A stretch of 37,371 nucleotides of DNA from an uncultured Pseudomonadota bacterium (GTDB lineage: Bacteria; Pseudomonadota; Alphaproteobacteria; RF32; CAG-239): assembly GCA_902763905.1 (NCBI GenBank), contig CACWUA010000006.1, positions 1-37,371 of the forward strand, read 5' to 3'. The notes beneath the pieces are model-generated. The model made no database searches, was not told where the DNA came from, and saw only the letters and a program-made list of their open reading frames with translations. Shown here piece by piece: positions 23,918 through 32,202 of this stretch. The translations under genes were made by a program, and so were the position numbers. The first letter of the stretch is position 1, and each line of letters begins with the position of its first letter.

Positions 23918-24256
23918 CTACTCCTCTATTATGCTGATATAATTGGCATAACGTTTGCCGTAATTTTCCCAATACTGTAAAACTCCCTCTTTCATCACTT
24001 TATGCTCATAACGTTGCAAACATTTCTCGGTAGGTTTGGCAATAAGCACCCCGTTTTCATAAAGCGTATCGATTCCGATAAGTGCCGTCTGCAAAGGCTC
24101 TTGCAGTAACCGCTCATAATTTGCAGTACTAATCTTAAATTTTGCTCCGTCAATTTTATTTTCAGCCTTAATATACGCTGCTACGCTCATCAGGCGTATA
24201 TATTCGAATATCAAAAGCGGTGAAAATATCTCCAGTTCGGTTTTAGGCGATTCCAT
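23918..24256 (-). CDS. Hypothetical protein, 112 residues
   Basis: Not recognised. The protein appears soluble and helical (IFSPLLIFEYIRLMSVAAYIKAE, LLQEPLQTALIGIDTLYENGVL, QYWENYGKRYANYISIIEE) without signal peptide. AAGGA lies nine bases before the ATG. It is divergent from the SIMPL gene and shares an overlapping promoter region with it. Confidence 0.6.
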   Translation of the reverse strand: MESPKTELEIFSPLLIFEYIRLMSVAAYIKAENKIDGAKFKISTANYERLLQEPLQTALIGIDTLYENGVLIAKPTEKCLQRYEHKVMKEGVLQYWENYGKRYANYISIIEE

Positions 24257-24284
24257 TTTTTCAAATCCTTCTTATATTATTGGT

Positions 24285-24316
24285 TTGACTTTAATGAATT
24301 TGGCGATTAATGTCAA
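24285..24316. promoter_or_regulatory. Two fully interleaved divergent promoters
   Basis: Plus strand: TTGACT (24285-24290), 17 bp, TAATGT (24308-24313) toward the SIMPL gene. Minus strand: TTGACA (24316-24311), 17 bp, TAAAGT (24293-24288) toward the gene at 23918. Each -35 overlaps the other's -10, so the two cannot be occupied at once. Confidence 0.5.
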
Positions 24317-24344
24317 TGTATCAATTTTATAAAGGAGATAAAAA

Positions 24345-25061
24345 ATGAAAAAATCAAACAAAGTATTTGCAGCATTACTGATTGCGCTCGGTCTGGCCAT
24401 CGGCGGCTTCTTTCCCGGATATTATTATTACAAAACGCACGCCGATTTCCGCTCGGTTACGGTAAAAGGATTGGCAGAGAAAGATGTTGTGGCGGACATG
24501 GGCTTGTGGAACATCCAATTTACAGTCAATAACAATGATTTGAACTTTGCGCAAAAACAAATCGGCAGCCAAGCAAACGAAATTGTACAATTTTTGCAAA
24601 AACAGGGATTTACCGATACGGAGATCCACATCGGACGCATTGAGACCAACGATTTAATGGCTAATCCGTACCGCGATAACAATGCGGCGGAAACTTCTCG
24701 CTTTATTTTAACTCAAACCATTTCGATTCGTTCGTCCAAAGTTTATGCCATTGCTTCTGCCATGTCACTCAGTAATGAACTGATTGCCAAAGGTATCGTC
24801 TTCAGCAACCAATCCGCCAACTATTTCTTTACAAAACTAAACGAGATAAAGCCGGAAATGCTGAAACAGGCAACAGAAAATGCCAGAGAAGCGGCATTGG
24901 AATTTGCTCGCAACAGCGGCAGCAAAGTAGGTAAAATCAATAAAGCCAACCAAGGAGTATTTTCTATTCAATCTCGTGATGATGCCAATGCTTATGAGGC
25001 ATTGCAAATTGAAAAACGCGTACGCGTGGTTTCAACCGTTGAATATTTATTGGAAGACTGA
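24345..25061 (+). CDS. SIMPL-domain (DUF541) membrane-anchored protein
   Basis: The 238-residue protein has an N-terminal signal anchor (KVFAALLIALGLAIGGFFPGYYYY, residues 7-30). The SIMPL/DUF541 domain follows: RSVTVKGLAEKDVVADMGLWNIQFTV, FLQKQGFTDTEIHIGRIETNDL, RFILTQTISIRSSKVYAI, then NAREAALEFARNSGSKVGKINKANQGVFSI. Related proteins (YggE-type) are periplasmic or cell-surface oligomers linked with oxidative stress; the role here is unknown. AAAGGAG precedes the ATG, and a terminator follows. Confidence 0.9.
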   Translation: MKKSNKVFAALLIALGLAIGGFFPGYYYYKTHADFRSVTVKGLAEKDVVADMGLWNIQFTVNNNDLNFAQKQIGSQANEIVQFLQKQGFTDTEIHIGRIETNDLMANPYRDNNAAETSRFILTQTISIRSSKVYAIASAMSLSNELIAKGIVFSNQSANYFFTKLNEIKPEMLKQATENAREAALEFARNSGSKVGKINKANQGVFSIQSRDDANAYEALQIEKRVRVVSTVEYLLED

Positions 25062-25082
25062 TTTTAAACAATTACCTCAACT

Positions 25083-25136
25083 AAAAGCCGTTTCGGCAGC
25101 CGTGGTCTCAACCAGCTGGCAGCCGGCGGCTTTTTA
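25083..25136 (+). terminator. Terminator of the SIMPL gene
   Basis: AAAAGCCG (25083-25090) pairs with CGGCTTTT (25127-25134); the inner part folds further through TGGT/ACCA. A T run follows. Confidence 0.7.
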
Positions 25137-25150
25137 TTTCATATAATTAA

Positions 25151-25179
25151 TTGACAGTTAAATAAAAACTTTGTATAGT
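25151..25179 (+). promoter_or_regulatory. Strong promoter of the small membrane-protein gene
   Basis: TTGACA (25151-25156), 17 bp, TATAGT (25174-25179, five of six). Start near 25186, about 29 nt before the ATG at 25215. Confidence 0.65.
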
Positions 25180-25214
25180 CGCTGACAAATTGTATAATTT
25201 AATAACTATTGCGT

Positions 25215-25619
25215 ATGGATATATTATTTAATTACGGCAACATTATCTTTTGGATAGGTTTGCTCATTGTATTTTTTTTATGCGGATGCGAATTCTTCTT
25301 TAATGACATGAATATCGCATTTACCAAATACCGACCTTTTACCTTTGACGGGCATCCGCAGCTGCAGAAAGCATGCCGTGCCTTGTATGTTCTGTCGGTA
25401 GCATTGGCATTGTTTGCCAAATCAGGAGCAAATTGGCGTAACTCATCGGATTATTTTACCAATCTGATGGTAGTTCTGCTCATTTATTATGTGGTATGCT
25501 ATTCTTGCACGATTTGTTTGTTATGGATGCTGAGTGTACTATATAAATTCGTACGGCTGTTTATTGCCGTCGTGTTATATTTATTCCATGACATTATTGC
25601 TTGGATTAATGCAAAATAG
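25215..25619 (+). CDS. Small integral membrane protein, unknown
   Basis: 134 residues. Hydrophobic segments are at about 7-26 (NIIFWIGLLIVFFLCGCEFF), 54-67 (LYVLSVALALFAK), 83-104 (LMVVLLIYYVVCYSCTICLLW) and 108-126 (LYKFVRLFIAVVLYLFHDI), so 3-4 membrane spans. The open frame starts at a TTG at 25209 two codons earlier; the ATG at 25215 is chosen, although neither has a Shine-Dalgarno. It has its own strong promoter and a terminator. No family is recognised. Confidence 0.65.
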   Translation: MDILFNYGNIIFWIGLLIVFFLCGCEFFFNDMNIAFTKYRPFTFDGHPQLQKACRALYVLSVALALFAKSGANWRNSSDYFTNLMVVLLIYYVVCYSCTICLLWMLSVLYKFVRLFIAVVLYLFHDIIAWINAK

Positions 25620-25647
25620 TCGGCTTTCATCAGCCGACTGTTTTTTT
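25618..25647. terminator. Terminator after the membrane-protein gene
   Basis: AGTCGGCT (25618-25625) pairs with AGCCGACT (25632-25639) around TTCATC and is followed by GTTTTTTT. It lies between convergent genes. Confidence 0.9.
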
Positions 25648-25957
25648 AATGACGCACGATTTCCATTCCCGAATACTCTGCTTCGACAATCCCTCCGATG
25701 ATAACCGCTACATTGTCAAATCCGGCTTTTTCAAACATTTCCGCCGCCTGCGAAGCACGATTACCGGAAGCACATAAAATATTTATCGTGTCTTCATTAT
25801 TTAGTCCGTTTTCTTTTATAAATTCAAGAGGTTGAATTTCAGATAATTCACGATGAATATGCGGAATCTTCAATGCCGAACGCTGATATTCCTCCGGCGT
25901 TCGCACATCTAATATAAACGATTTTTCAGTCAAACTTATCGGTTTAATAAAGCGCAT
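25646..25957 (-). CDS. Rhodanese-domain protein
   Basis: Single-domain rhodanese, 103 residues. FILDVRTPEEYQRSALKIPHI matches the CH2A region, and the active-site loop CASGNRA carries the catalytic Cys (about 61) that would form a persulfide. The domain ends with the GGIVEAEYSG segment that replaces the usual GG..W. It is likely cytoplasmic because there is no signal peptide. It lies 61 bp after the DUF2207 gene on the same strand and may be read with it; the functional link is unknown. Confidence 0.9.
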   Translation of the reverse strand: MRFIKPISLTEKSFILDVRTPEEYQRSALKIPHIHRELSEIQPLEFIKENGLNNEDTINILCASGNRASQAAEMFEKAGFDNVAVIIGGIVEAEYSGMEIVRH

Positions 25958-26018
25958 TTTTTCTCCTTTTTATAAGAAATAATGCGCTTTGAGAAAAATT
26001 AAATACCACCTAAAGTTC

Positions 26019-27791
26019 TTACCAAGAACGGCCGCCGCCTCCGCCGAAACCGCCGCCGGAAAATCCGCCGCCTCCGCTGCTGCTTGAATATGAACTATTG
26101 GAAATTCCGCCGTTTTCAACGCTTGGAGCCACAACATTACCGAAATTTCTGGTAAAACCGTCAAAACTACTCATGCGGTATATTCCGCTATCGGCCCATT
26201 CCGGCGGTGGAACGGCAATTCCTTCAAATTGCTTAATCCAAACTTTGGAAACTCCCAACACATAGGCATACGGCAATATTTTATAGAAATACTGAGGATT
26301 ATCAGCTGCCATCTTCTCCAGTCGGTCTTTTTCCGCTACCTCAATAAATTTTTTCAACCCCAACAATTTGCCTTTCATCAGCCGCCCGTTTATATTAGGT
26401 TTCATCATTTCATTATAACAAATAATCGATATTAAAGTTCCGAAAACCCCAAACATAACTTGAGAAGTGTTTTGCAAATTAATCAACTCGCTGAACGCGT
26501 CATACAGCGGGATTCCAAATGATAACAACAGCAAAACAGCATACAATTTCTGTCCCAATGCCGTATTTGATCTCAACGTTGATATCATTGCCGCCAACAC
26601 AAAAATTGTTACCGAACTTATAAACAAATGTTCAACCGTAATCCGATATCCGCAAGCACAAAACACCGTCAATGCGATATTTATAAATATAAATACTCCC
26701 ATTAAACAGCGCATACTAAAACTCATCGGATATGTTTCATAAAAGTGTTCTTTAACCTCATCCTCACCGGCTTGTTTCAACATTTCCTGCCACTCCTGAT
26801 AAAACAATGAGGAAGATTTCAACGTATCTCCGCTTACTTCTCGATTCAATTTTTGATTGTTCAACGTTTTTAGTAATTTTCTTTCGACTACATTGTAACC
26901 TTGATATTTTTTGAAGTCATACAAAGTAAAATTTTTTCCTACATTTTTGATTTTCAAATAACCGTCATTGGCCAATTTGACAATCATTGCTATCAGTCCT
27001 TTATCCGTAACTTTTTCGCTCATAATCAATTCGACATCGGTGCAACTGATATCATCCGGTACATTAAATGTAACAACCGGCGTAACATGTTCATCTTTTC
27101 CGTATTGATACCATAACAAAAAAGAAAACAACGTACACAACATCAACCCCAGCCAAATCACGTTTACCCACTTACTCTGAACATTAAAAAAATAGTCATC
27201 CGGTACTTCCATACGCAGGGTTATACCCTGATGCGGACTTAAAGGACGATGTGTTATTCCGAAAATTTCTCTGTCATTAACCTGATATTCGGCTCCGCTG
27301 TCAAAACCGCGTGTACCGTAGCTGCCGATGGAAATCCCTGCTTTATTTGCATCAAAAGGTTTCGGCATCTCAATTCTGAAACGAACCTTATTAATCAGAG
27401 CATCCCATTCCGTACCGATAATATTATAATAAAATTCCGACTTTTTATTATAAATTTTATGCAAATATTTGATATTGTAAATCTGCACGCCTTCAACCAA
27501 CTTATCAGCCGAACCGATTCTGATATCAAGTTCCGACATATTTTTCGATGTAATAAACGGAGCATTGACCTCAACATCATAAATTCTGCTGCCTTGCAAG
27601 GGTATTGAGCGAATGATGCCATGCGACGGCTGGGTAAACACAACTTCTATTACCTCACTTACCAAAACCGAATTATCTTCATAAACCGTTAAATCAACAT
27701 CATAATTATTGATATAAAAGTTCTCCGCATACACTGTTTTGGCAATTAACAACAAACATATAACAGCGATTTTTGCTATGATTTTATTCAT
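26019..27791 (-). CDS. DUF2207 membrane protein with Gly/Ser-rich tail
   Basis: The 590-residue protein has a signal peptide (IAVICLLLIAKTVYA), then an extracytoplasmic DUF2207 domain (NFYINNYDVDLTVYEDNSVLVSEVIEVVF, HGIIRSIPLQG, INKVRFRIEMP). A membrane span is at about 208-225, followed by a cytoplasmic winged region (TDKGLIAMIVKLANDGYLKI) and further TMs near 355-380, 395-410 and 430-465. The C-terminus has the typical DUF2207 tail of Gly, Ser and Phe (SGGGFSGGGFGGGGGRSW). Its start overlaps the stop of the preceding paralogue (ATGA), so they are coupled. Partner lemA is in the same operon, a common association. The function is unknown. Confidence 0.88.
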   Translation of the reverse strand: MNKIIAKIAVICLLLIAKTVYAENFYINNYDVDLTVYEDNSVLVSEVIEVVFTQPSHGIIRSIPLQGSRIYDVEVNAPFITSKNMSELDIRIGSADKLVEGVQIYNIKYLHKIYNKKSEFYYNIIGTEWDALINKVRFRIEMPKPFDANKAGISIGSYGTRGFDSGAEYQVNDREIFGITHRPLSPHQGITLRMEVPDDYFFNVQSKWVNVIWLGLMLCTLFSFLLWYQYGKDEHVTPVVTFNVPDDISCTDVELIMSEKVTDKGLIAMIVKLANDGYLKIKNVGKNFTLYDFKKYQGYNVVERKLLKTLNNQKLNREVSGDTLKSSSLFYQEWQEMLKQAGEDEVKEHFYETYPMSFSMRCLMGVFIFINIALTVFCACGYRITVEHLFISSVTIFVLAAMISTLRSNTALGQKLYAVLLLLSFGIPLYDAFSELINLQNTSQVMFGVFGTLISIICYNEMMKPNINGRLMKGKLLGLKKFIEVAEKDRLEKMAADNPQYFYKILPYAYVLGVSKVWIKQFEGIAVPPPEWADSGIYRMSSFDGFTRNFGNVVAPSVENGGISNSSYSSSSGGGGFSGGGFGGGGGRSW

Positions 27792-29563
27792 TTTTCGGCT
27801 TTATCCTTGGTTTCTTCTGCTGTTTTGCATAACGACGAAGAAGTTAATACCGCAGTGATTCCTGACGGAAAGTTACGCATAAAATTACGAATTTTAAAGT
27901 TATTGTTTTCCGTCCAGAGCGGCATTGGAATTTCCATATCATCAAACAATTTTATCCATTCGTTATGCATCCCCAAAACATAGGCATACGGCAAAATTTT
28001 ATAGAAATATGACGGATTATTGTGCATTATTTTTTCCAGCCGACTTTTATCCGCAAATTTTATAAAGTTCTTCAAACCGAATAATTGCCCTCTGTAAACA
28101 CGCCCGGAAGCATTCGGCTTTGGCATTTGAATATAGCAAACAAATGAAATCATCGTACATCCGATTCCCACAATAATTTGCAAGATATCCTCCTTACACA
28201 TATCATCGTTGCATCCGAACATCAATAAATAAAATATATAAAACAAAAACACCAAACCGATGATTTTAGCCATTAATCCATGATTTTTGGAGAATAATTT
28301 AATCGCAACCGCTATTGAAACAATTATCAAAGCTGCTAACAATAAATATTCTTCCGAAAACAAATAGTTGCGAACGGCAAATAAAGTAAGCAACACATTT
28401 CCGATTAAGCAGGCAAGCATCAATATTCTTCTGAAAAACTGCACTTCCGATTTTTTCTGAAAACGCTTCGTTATCTCCGGTTTTTCTGCCTTATCGCATA
28501 TTTGCGCCCAACCGTTGCAGAATTTGTTTGATGCTTTCAAATCCGAACTTTCAGCAACATCTTTGTCTTCAAACAAGGTCTGCATTGTTTTTTTCATAAA
28601 ATAATTTTTGCCGGTATAATTTTTTTGCTTTTTTAGCGTAAAATTTTTACCGACGGTATCTATAGTCAAATAACCGCGATTAGCCAAAGAAATAATCATT
28701 GCAATCAACCCTTTTTCAGTCAGTACACCGTCATGCAACAGTTCGGCTTCGCCTACGCTTATGCCTCGCGGCGGATTATGTGATATAATGGTCGGAATAT
28801 GATCATCTTGAGCATACATACACCACATTAAAAACGAAATCAGTGTCAGCAACAACAATCCTATCCATACCGCAGTAGCATAATGTTTACCATTGGCAAC
28901 AAAAAAATCGGCAGGAACATTTATTTTAATGCGGAAACTTTGCTGCGACTGTAAACCACCCGCGGTTGTACGTCCGATAATTCTATCTTCTTTCATTATA
29001 TATTCAGCGCCGTCTTCGGCATTTTTTATTTCATTACCATCAATATACAAATGTACCGAATCCTGTCTGACATTTTCCGGCAACTGCAGTTTAAAGCGAA
29101 CTTGCTGCACCGGCACTTTCCACTCCGGTTTGATTATCTGAAAATCAAAATTGTTTTCATCACTGAACAATTGGTGATTATAGCTGACCTTATATTGAAT
29201 AATTTTTGATTTTTGTAAAGCCTCTTCGGTTTGTATCTTCAGCCGCAACTTGCCTAATCTGTTGTTTTCTTTATACGGAACAGATACTCGTACATCGGAA
29301 ATACGCCCATGTATTTTCGGAATAATATGCGGAATTTCTTTAATGTCCGGATTATTAACCCGCAAAGTAATTATTTCTTGAATATTAACATTACGTTCCG
29401 TATCAACGGTTAGAAAAACATCATAATTTTGAATATAAAAATCATACTTTGTATATAAATCAAATTTTTCCGTATTCTGAGCATACGCCGGCATAACCGT
29501 AGTTGTCAATAAAATCCAGATAATTGATAAAATACCGTTCAAAACTCGTTTCATTATTTTCAT
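27788..29563 (-). CDS. DUF2207 membrane protein, paralogue without Gly-rich tail
   Basis: The 591-residue paralogue of the next gene has the same order: signal peptide (ILSIIWILLTTTVMPAYA), DUF2207 domain (YDFYIQNYDVFLTVDTERNVNIQEIITLRV), a TM near 230-248, the winged segment (TEKGLIAMIISLANRGYLTIDTVGKNFTLKK) and a cluster of TMs from about 375 to 470. The YFYKILPYAYVLGMHNEWIKLFDD block is shared almost word for word between the two. It lacks the Gly/Ser tail and ends in a charged stretch (AEETKDKAEK). The start overlaps the lemA stop (ATGA). A tandem duplication followed by divergence is the simplest reading. Confidence 0.87.
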   Translation of the reverse strand: MKIMKRVLNGILSIIWILLTTTVMPAYAQNTEKFDLYTKYDFYIQNYDVFLTVDTERNVNIQEIITLRVNNPDIKEIPHIIPKIHGRISDVRVSVPYKENNRLGKLRLKIQTEEALQKSKIIQYKVSYNHQLFSDENNFDFQIIKPEWKVPVQQVRFKLQLPENVRQDSVHLYIDGNEIKNAEDGAEYIMKEDRIIGRTTAGGLQSQQSFRIKINVPADFFVANGKHYATAVWIGLLLLTLISFLMWCMYAQDDHIPTIISHNPPRGISVGEAELLHDGVLTEKGLIAMIISLANRGYLTIDTVGKNFTLKKQKNYTGKNYFMKKTMQTLFEDKDVAESSDLKASNKFCNGWAQICDKAEKPEITKRFQKKSEVQFFRRILMLACLIGNVLLTLFAVRNYLFSEEYLLLAALIIVSIAVAIKLFSKNHGLMAKIIGLVFLFYIFYLLMFGCNDDMCKEDILQIIVGIGCTMISFVCYIQMPKPNASGRVYRGQLFGLKNFIKFADKSRLEKIMHNNPSYFYKILPYAYVLGMHNEWIKLFDDMEIPMPLWTENNNFKIRNFMRNFPSGITAVLTSSSLCKTAEETKDKAEK

Positions 29564-30105
29564 CCCTCAATTATAATATTTTCGCGCTGCTGAGATGTTA
29601 TTTCAAACAATGCGGCATGTTTCATACCAAATATTTTGCCGATAACAGATGTCGGAAATAAATCAAGAAAGGTATTATATTCCCTCACCGTTCCGTTATA
29701 ATATTTACGCGCATCGGCGATTTCATCTTCAACCGAGCTCATTTGCTCCATCAATTGTACATAATTCTGATTTGCTTTCAACTCCGGATAATTCTCTACA
29801 ACAGCAATAATTTGCGGTAAAACTTTTCCAATTTGTAAATTTGTATTGATTTTTTCCGCGTCGGATAAGTCATTATACCCGCGTGTCCGCAATTCAGCCA
29901 AATCGGTCAGCAGATTTTTTTCATGCACTGTATAGTTCTTAACTGTTTCAATCAAATTCGGAATCAAATCCCAACGTTTTTTCAAATATACATCCATTGT
30001 CGAAAAAGCTTCTTGTACATAATTTCGATAGCTTACTCCACGGTTATACCCTAAAACAACCAAAACAGCCGCAATTCCGCCGGTAATAAAAATATATAGA
30101 AACAT
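29560..30105 (-). CDS. lemA: LemA family protein
   Basis: The 181-residue protein has an N-terminal TM (IFITGGIAAVLVVLGYN), then the helical LemA core: VQEAFSTMDVYLKKRWDLIPNLIETVKNYTVHEKNLLTDLAELR, and SSVEDEIADARKYYNGTVREYNTFLDLFPTSVIGKIFGMK, whose ARxxYN and FP motifs are signatures. The frame begins with GTG at 30123, but the ATG at 30105 with GGAG eight bases upstream fits better. It is the first gene of lemA-DUF2207-DUF2207 and has its own promoter. LemA proteins are membrane-anchored with extracellular or periplasmic helical domains, role unclear. Confidence 0.92.
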   Translation of the reverse strand: MFLYIFITGGIAAVLVVLGYNRGVSYRNYVQEAFSTMDVYLKKRWDLIPNLIETVKNYTVHEKNLLTDLAELRTRGYNDLSDAEKINTNLQIGKVLPQIIAVVENYPELKANQNYVQLMEQMSSVEDEIADARKYYNGTVREYNTFLDLFPTSVIGKIFGMKHAALFEITSQQRENIIIEG

Positions 30106-30132
30106 GATTATCACTCCTCTCACAATGCGTTA

Positions 30133-30161
30133 ATTTTACTCGAAAATGCGTCAACTTGCAA
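30133..30161 (-). promoter_or_regulatory. Promoter of the lemA-DUF2207 operon
   Basis: Minus strand TTGCAA (30161-30156), 17 bp, TAAAAT (30138-30133). Start near 30126, with a ~20-nt leader to the lemA ATG. Confidence 0.5.
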
Positions 30162-30203
30162 GATTTACTTTAATAAATTCACTAAATTTATTAACTTTAA
30201 ATA

Positions 30204-30232
30204 CAAAAAAACACTGCATAATTAATGCAGTG
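30204..30232 (-). terminator. Terminator of the TPR gene
   Basis: Minus strand CACTGCAT (30232-30225) pairs with ATGCAGTG (30219-30212) around a five-base loop and is followed by T8 (30211-30204). Confidence 0.9.
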
Positions 30233-30253
30233 CCTTATTTTTAACATGCAATA

Positions 30254-31198
30254 TTATTCATCATCGTCATCATGCGGAATGATATCCGGTAAAGCCCCTA
30301 TTGCCTGTTTACGTTTCAACTTATTTACAAATTTAATTGAACGTTGCGCATCCCATTTACGTTTACCCTCTTCACTCTGATAAATAACCTTATAAACTTC
30401 GATTGCCTGATCGAACTCCGACAATTTAGTTAAACACGAAGCCAAGCCGTCATACAGTTTATGCGTATAACGACCATTAACCACCGCCTGAGCTTTTTTA
30501 TAACACTTCAAAGCATCCTTAAATTTGAACATTTTTTGATATACATAGCCGATGCTTATCCAAGCTTGTAAATCAGAACTGTTGATATTCAAAATTTTAG
30601 TAAAACACTTCAAAGCCGAGTCGTTATCGCCCATCAGCTGGTAGGTAACACCTATACCATTCCACGCTTTAGTATTATACTTATCTCCGGATAAAACCTT
30701 CTTAAAGAAAGAGATTGAACGATCATACTGTTTAAGCTTTTGTAGCGTAACCGCAATACTGAGCAAAGTCTGAGGGTGCTTATTATCAATTTTCATTGCT
30801 TCTTCAAGCACATCCAATGCTTCTTTATAAGAAAACATATGCTGCAAAGCAATTGCCTTGCCGTTCAAGGCCTCCAAAGATGTTCTATCATTAGCAAATG
30901 CTTCATCAAAGCAAGTTATAGCCTCTTTATACAAACCGCGCATACTTAAAGTAACACCTTTATTGTTTAAGACTTCGACAGATTTCGGATTAATTTCCAG
31001 AGCCTTATCAAAACAAGCCACCGCATCGGTATATTTACTCATTTTCTGATAAGCAAAACCCTGTGAATTCAGAGCTTTCCATGCCCGCGGATTTTCCGAA
31101 ATGACCTCGGAAAAACGTTCTATTGCCTCTTCGTATTGGCCGGCATCCAATAGTTCCTGACCTCTTTTATACGATGTATTTTCATTTAATTTTACCAT
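30254..31198 (-). CDS. Tetratricopeptide-repeat protein
   Basis: The 314-residue protein consists of about eight TPR units of 34 residues, for example GQYEEAIERFSEVISENPRAWKALNSQGFAYQKM, KYTDAVACFDKALEINPKSVEVLNNKGVTLSM and SYKEALDVLEEAMKIDNKHPQTLLSIAVTLQK. It ends in an acidic tail PHDDDDE. There is no signal peptide or TM, so it is a cytoplasmic scaffold. AGGAAAGAGG precedes the ATG. It lies between DUF58 and lemA with its own promoter and terminator. TPR proteins accompany MoxR/vWA genes in many bacteria, which suggests but does not prove a shared complex. Confidence 0.9.
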   Translation of the reverse strand: MVKLNENTSYKRGQELLDAGQYEEAIERFSEVISENPRAWKALNSQGFAYQKMSKYTDAVACFDKALEINPKSVEVLNNKGVTLSMRGLYKEAITCFDEAFANDRTSLEALNGKAIALQHMFSYKEALDVLEEAMKIDNKHPQTLLSIAVTLQKLKQYDRSISFFKKVLSGDKYNTKAWNGIGVTYQLMGDNDSALKCFTKILNINSSDLQAWISIGYVYQKMFKFKDALKCYKKAQAVVNGRYTHKLYDGLASCLTKLSEFDQAIEVYKVIYQSEEGKRKWDAQRSIKFVNKLKRKQAIGALPDIIPHDDDDE

Positions 31199-31232
31199 TT
31201 TAACCTCTTTCCTTACAGAATAATTAGATACA

Positions 31233-31261
31233 GCAATATCACATAAAGATTGTTATGTCAA
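31233..31261 (-). promoter_or_regulatory. Promoter of the TPR gene
   Basis: Minus strand TTGACA (31261-31256), a 17-bp spacer ending TGA (extended -10), TATTGC (31238-31233, weak). It overlaps the 3' edge of the DUF58 gene region. Confidence 0.5.
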
Positions 31262-31266
31262 GTTTT

Positions 31267-32193
31267 TTATAATGCCGATAACTGTTTGAAAATAGGAACA
31301 TCTGTTCTAACTTCTATATATCCGCATAAAAATTTTAGACAATTCTGCCGTATAATCTCTCGCTGTTGCCGAAAATGTTGTTGATAATTTACGACAAATC
31401 CTTCTGATCCTGTATCAAACACGGCTTTTTGTGATGCATATTGTGCTGCATACACACCATCTCGGGGTGCAACTTCCTCCAACACATCAAATATATTTAT
31501 ACAGCAAACCTGATGTTTTTTCGATAATATTGCTATTTTATGAAATTTATCGTTATCAAAATGGCTGAAATCGCTCAAAATAAAAACCGTACCCTGACCT
31601 TTTTGGTGAAACTGTAACATATTAAGCGCCTGACTTATATCGCTTGCATGTTGTTCTATGAGAATATCATGCGTCTTTTGAGATATTTGCTTAAATATAT
31701 TCATTAGATTATTAATATTATTCTGCGGTTTAAAAAATGTTGTATCTTTACCATCAAACAGTAACAAACCGAATCGATCTTTATGTTGCAAAGTCAACCA
31801 TCCGATTAAAGCCGCGGTTTTGGCTGCTGTAACCGATTTAAGTTCATTGCGTGTTCCGAAAACCATTGAAGCGGATAAATCTAATACAACGATAATTTCA
31901 CGATCTTTTTCTTCATTGAACACCTTGGTATACGGTTCAGATTTGCGTGCCGTTACCCGCCAATCAATATCTCTTACATCATCTCCGAATATATATGCCC
32001 GCACTTCCTCAAATTCCATACCGCGTCCACGAAATGCCGATTTTGCGTTTCCGGTGCGATTGGAAGTTATTTTATTTTGACGATACAACAAATAAGGCAG
32101 GTACTGCTGTTGAGCAATCAGCTCTTCCATCGTAACTGCCAGCCCTTTATTTTCATCAGGTTGCGAAGGTGTTTTTTTTATTAATCCGAACAT
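31267..32193 (-). CDS. DUF58 / von Willebrand factor A-like protein
   Basis: The 308-residue protein has the DUF58 block (GRGMEFEEVRAYIFGDDVRDIDWRVTARKSEPYTKVFNEEKDREIIVVLDLSASM). DLSAS (D-x-S-x-S) in it is a vWA metal-ion (MIDAS) site, and ILSDF follows later. There is no signal peptide, consistent with a cytoplasmic partner of MoxR ATPases. The gene starts nine bases after the moxR stop. MoxR and DUF58 proteins are thought to form a chaperone-like pair; the substrate here is unknown. Confidence 0.9.
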   Translation of the reverse strand: MFGLIKKTPSQPDENKGLAVTMEELIAQQQYLPYLLYRQNKITSNRTGNAKSAFRGRGMEFEEVRAYIFGDDVRDIDWRVTARKSEPYTKVFNEEKDREIIVVLDLSASMVFGTRNELKSVTAAKTAALIGWLTLQHKDRFGLLLFDGKDTTFFKPQNNINNLMNIFKQISQKTHDILIEQHASDISQALNMLQFHQKGQGTVFILSDFSHFDNDKFHKIAILSKKHQVCCINIFDVLEEVAPRDGVYAAQYASQKAVFDTGSEGFVVNYQQHFRQQREIIRQNCLKFLCGYIEVRTDVPIFKQLSAL

Positions 32194-32202
32194 TCATTCA
32201 TC

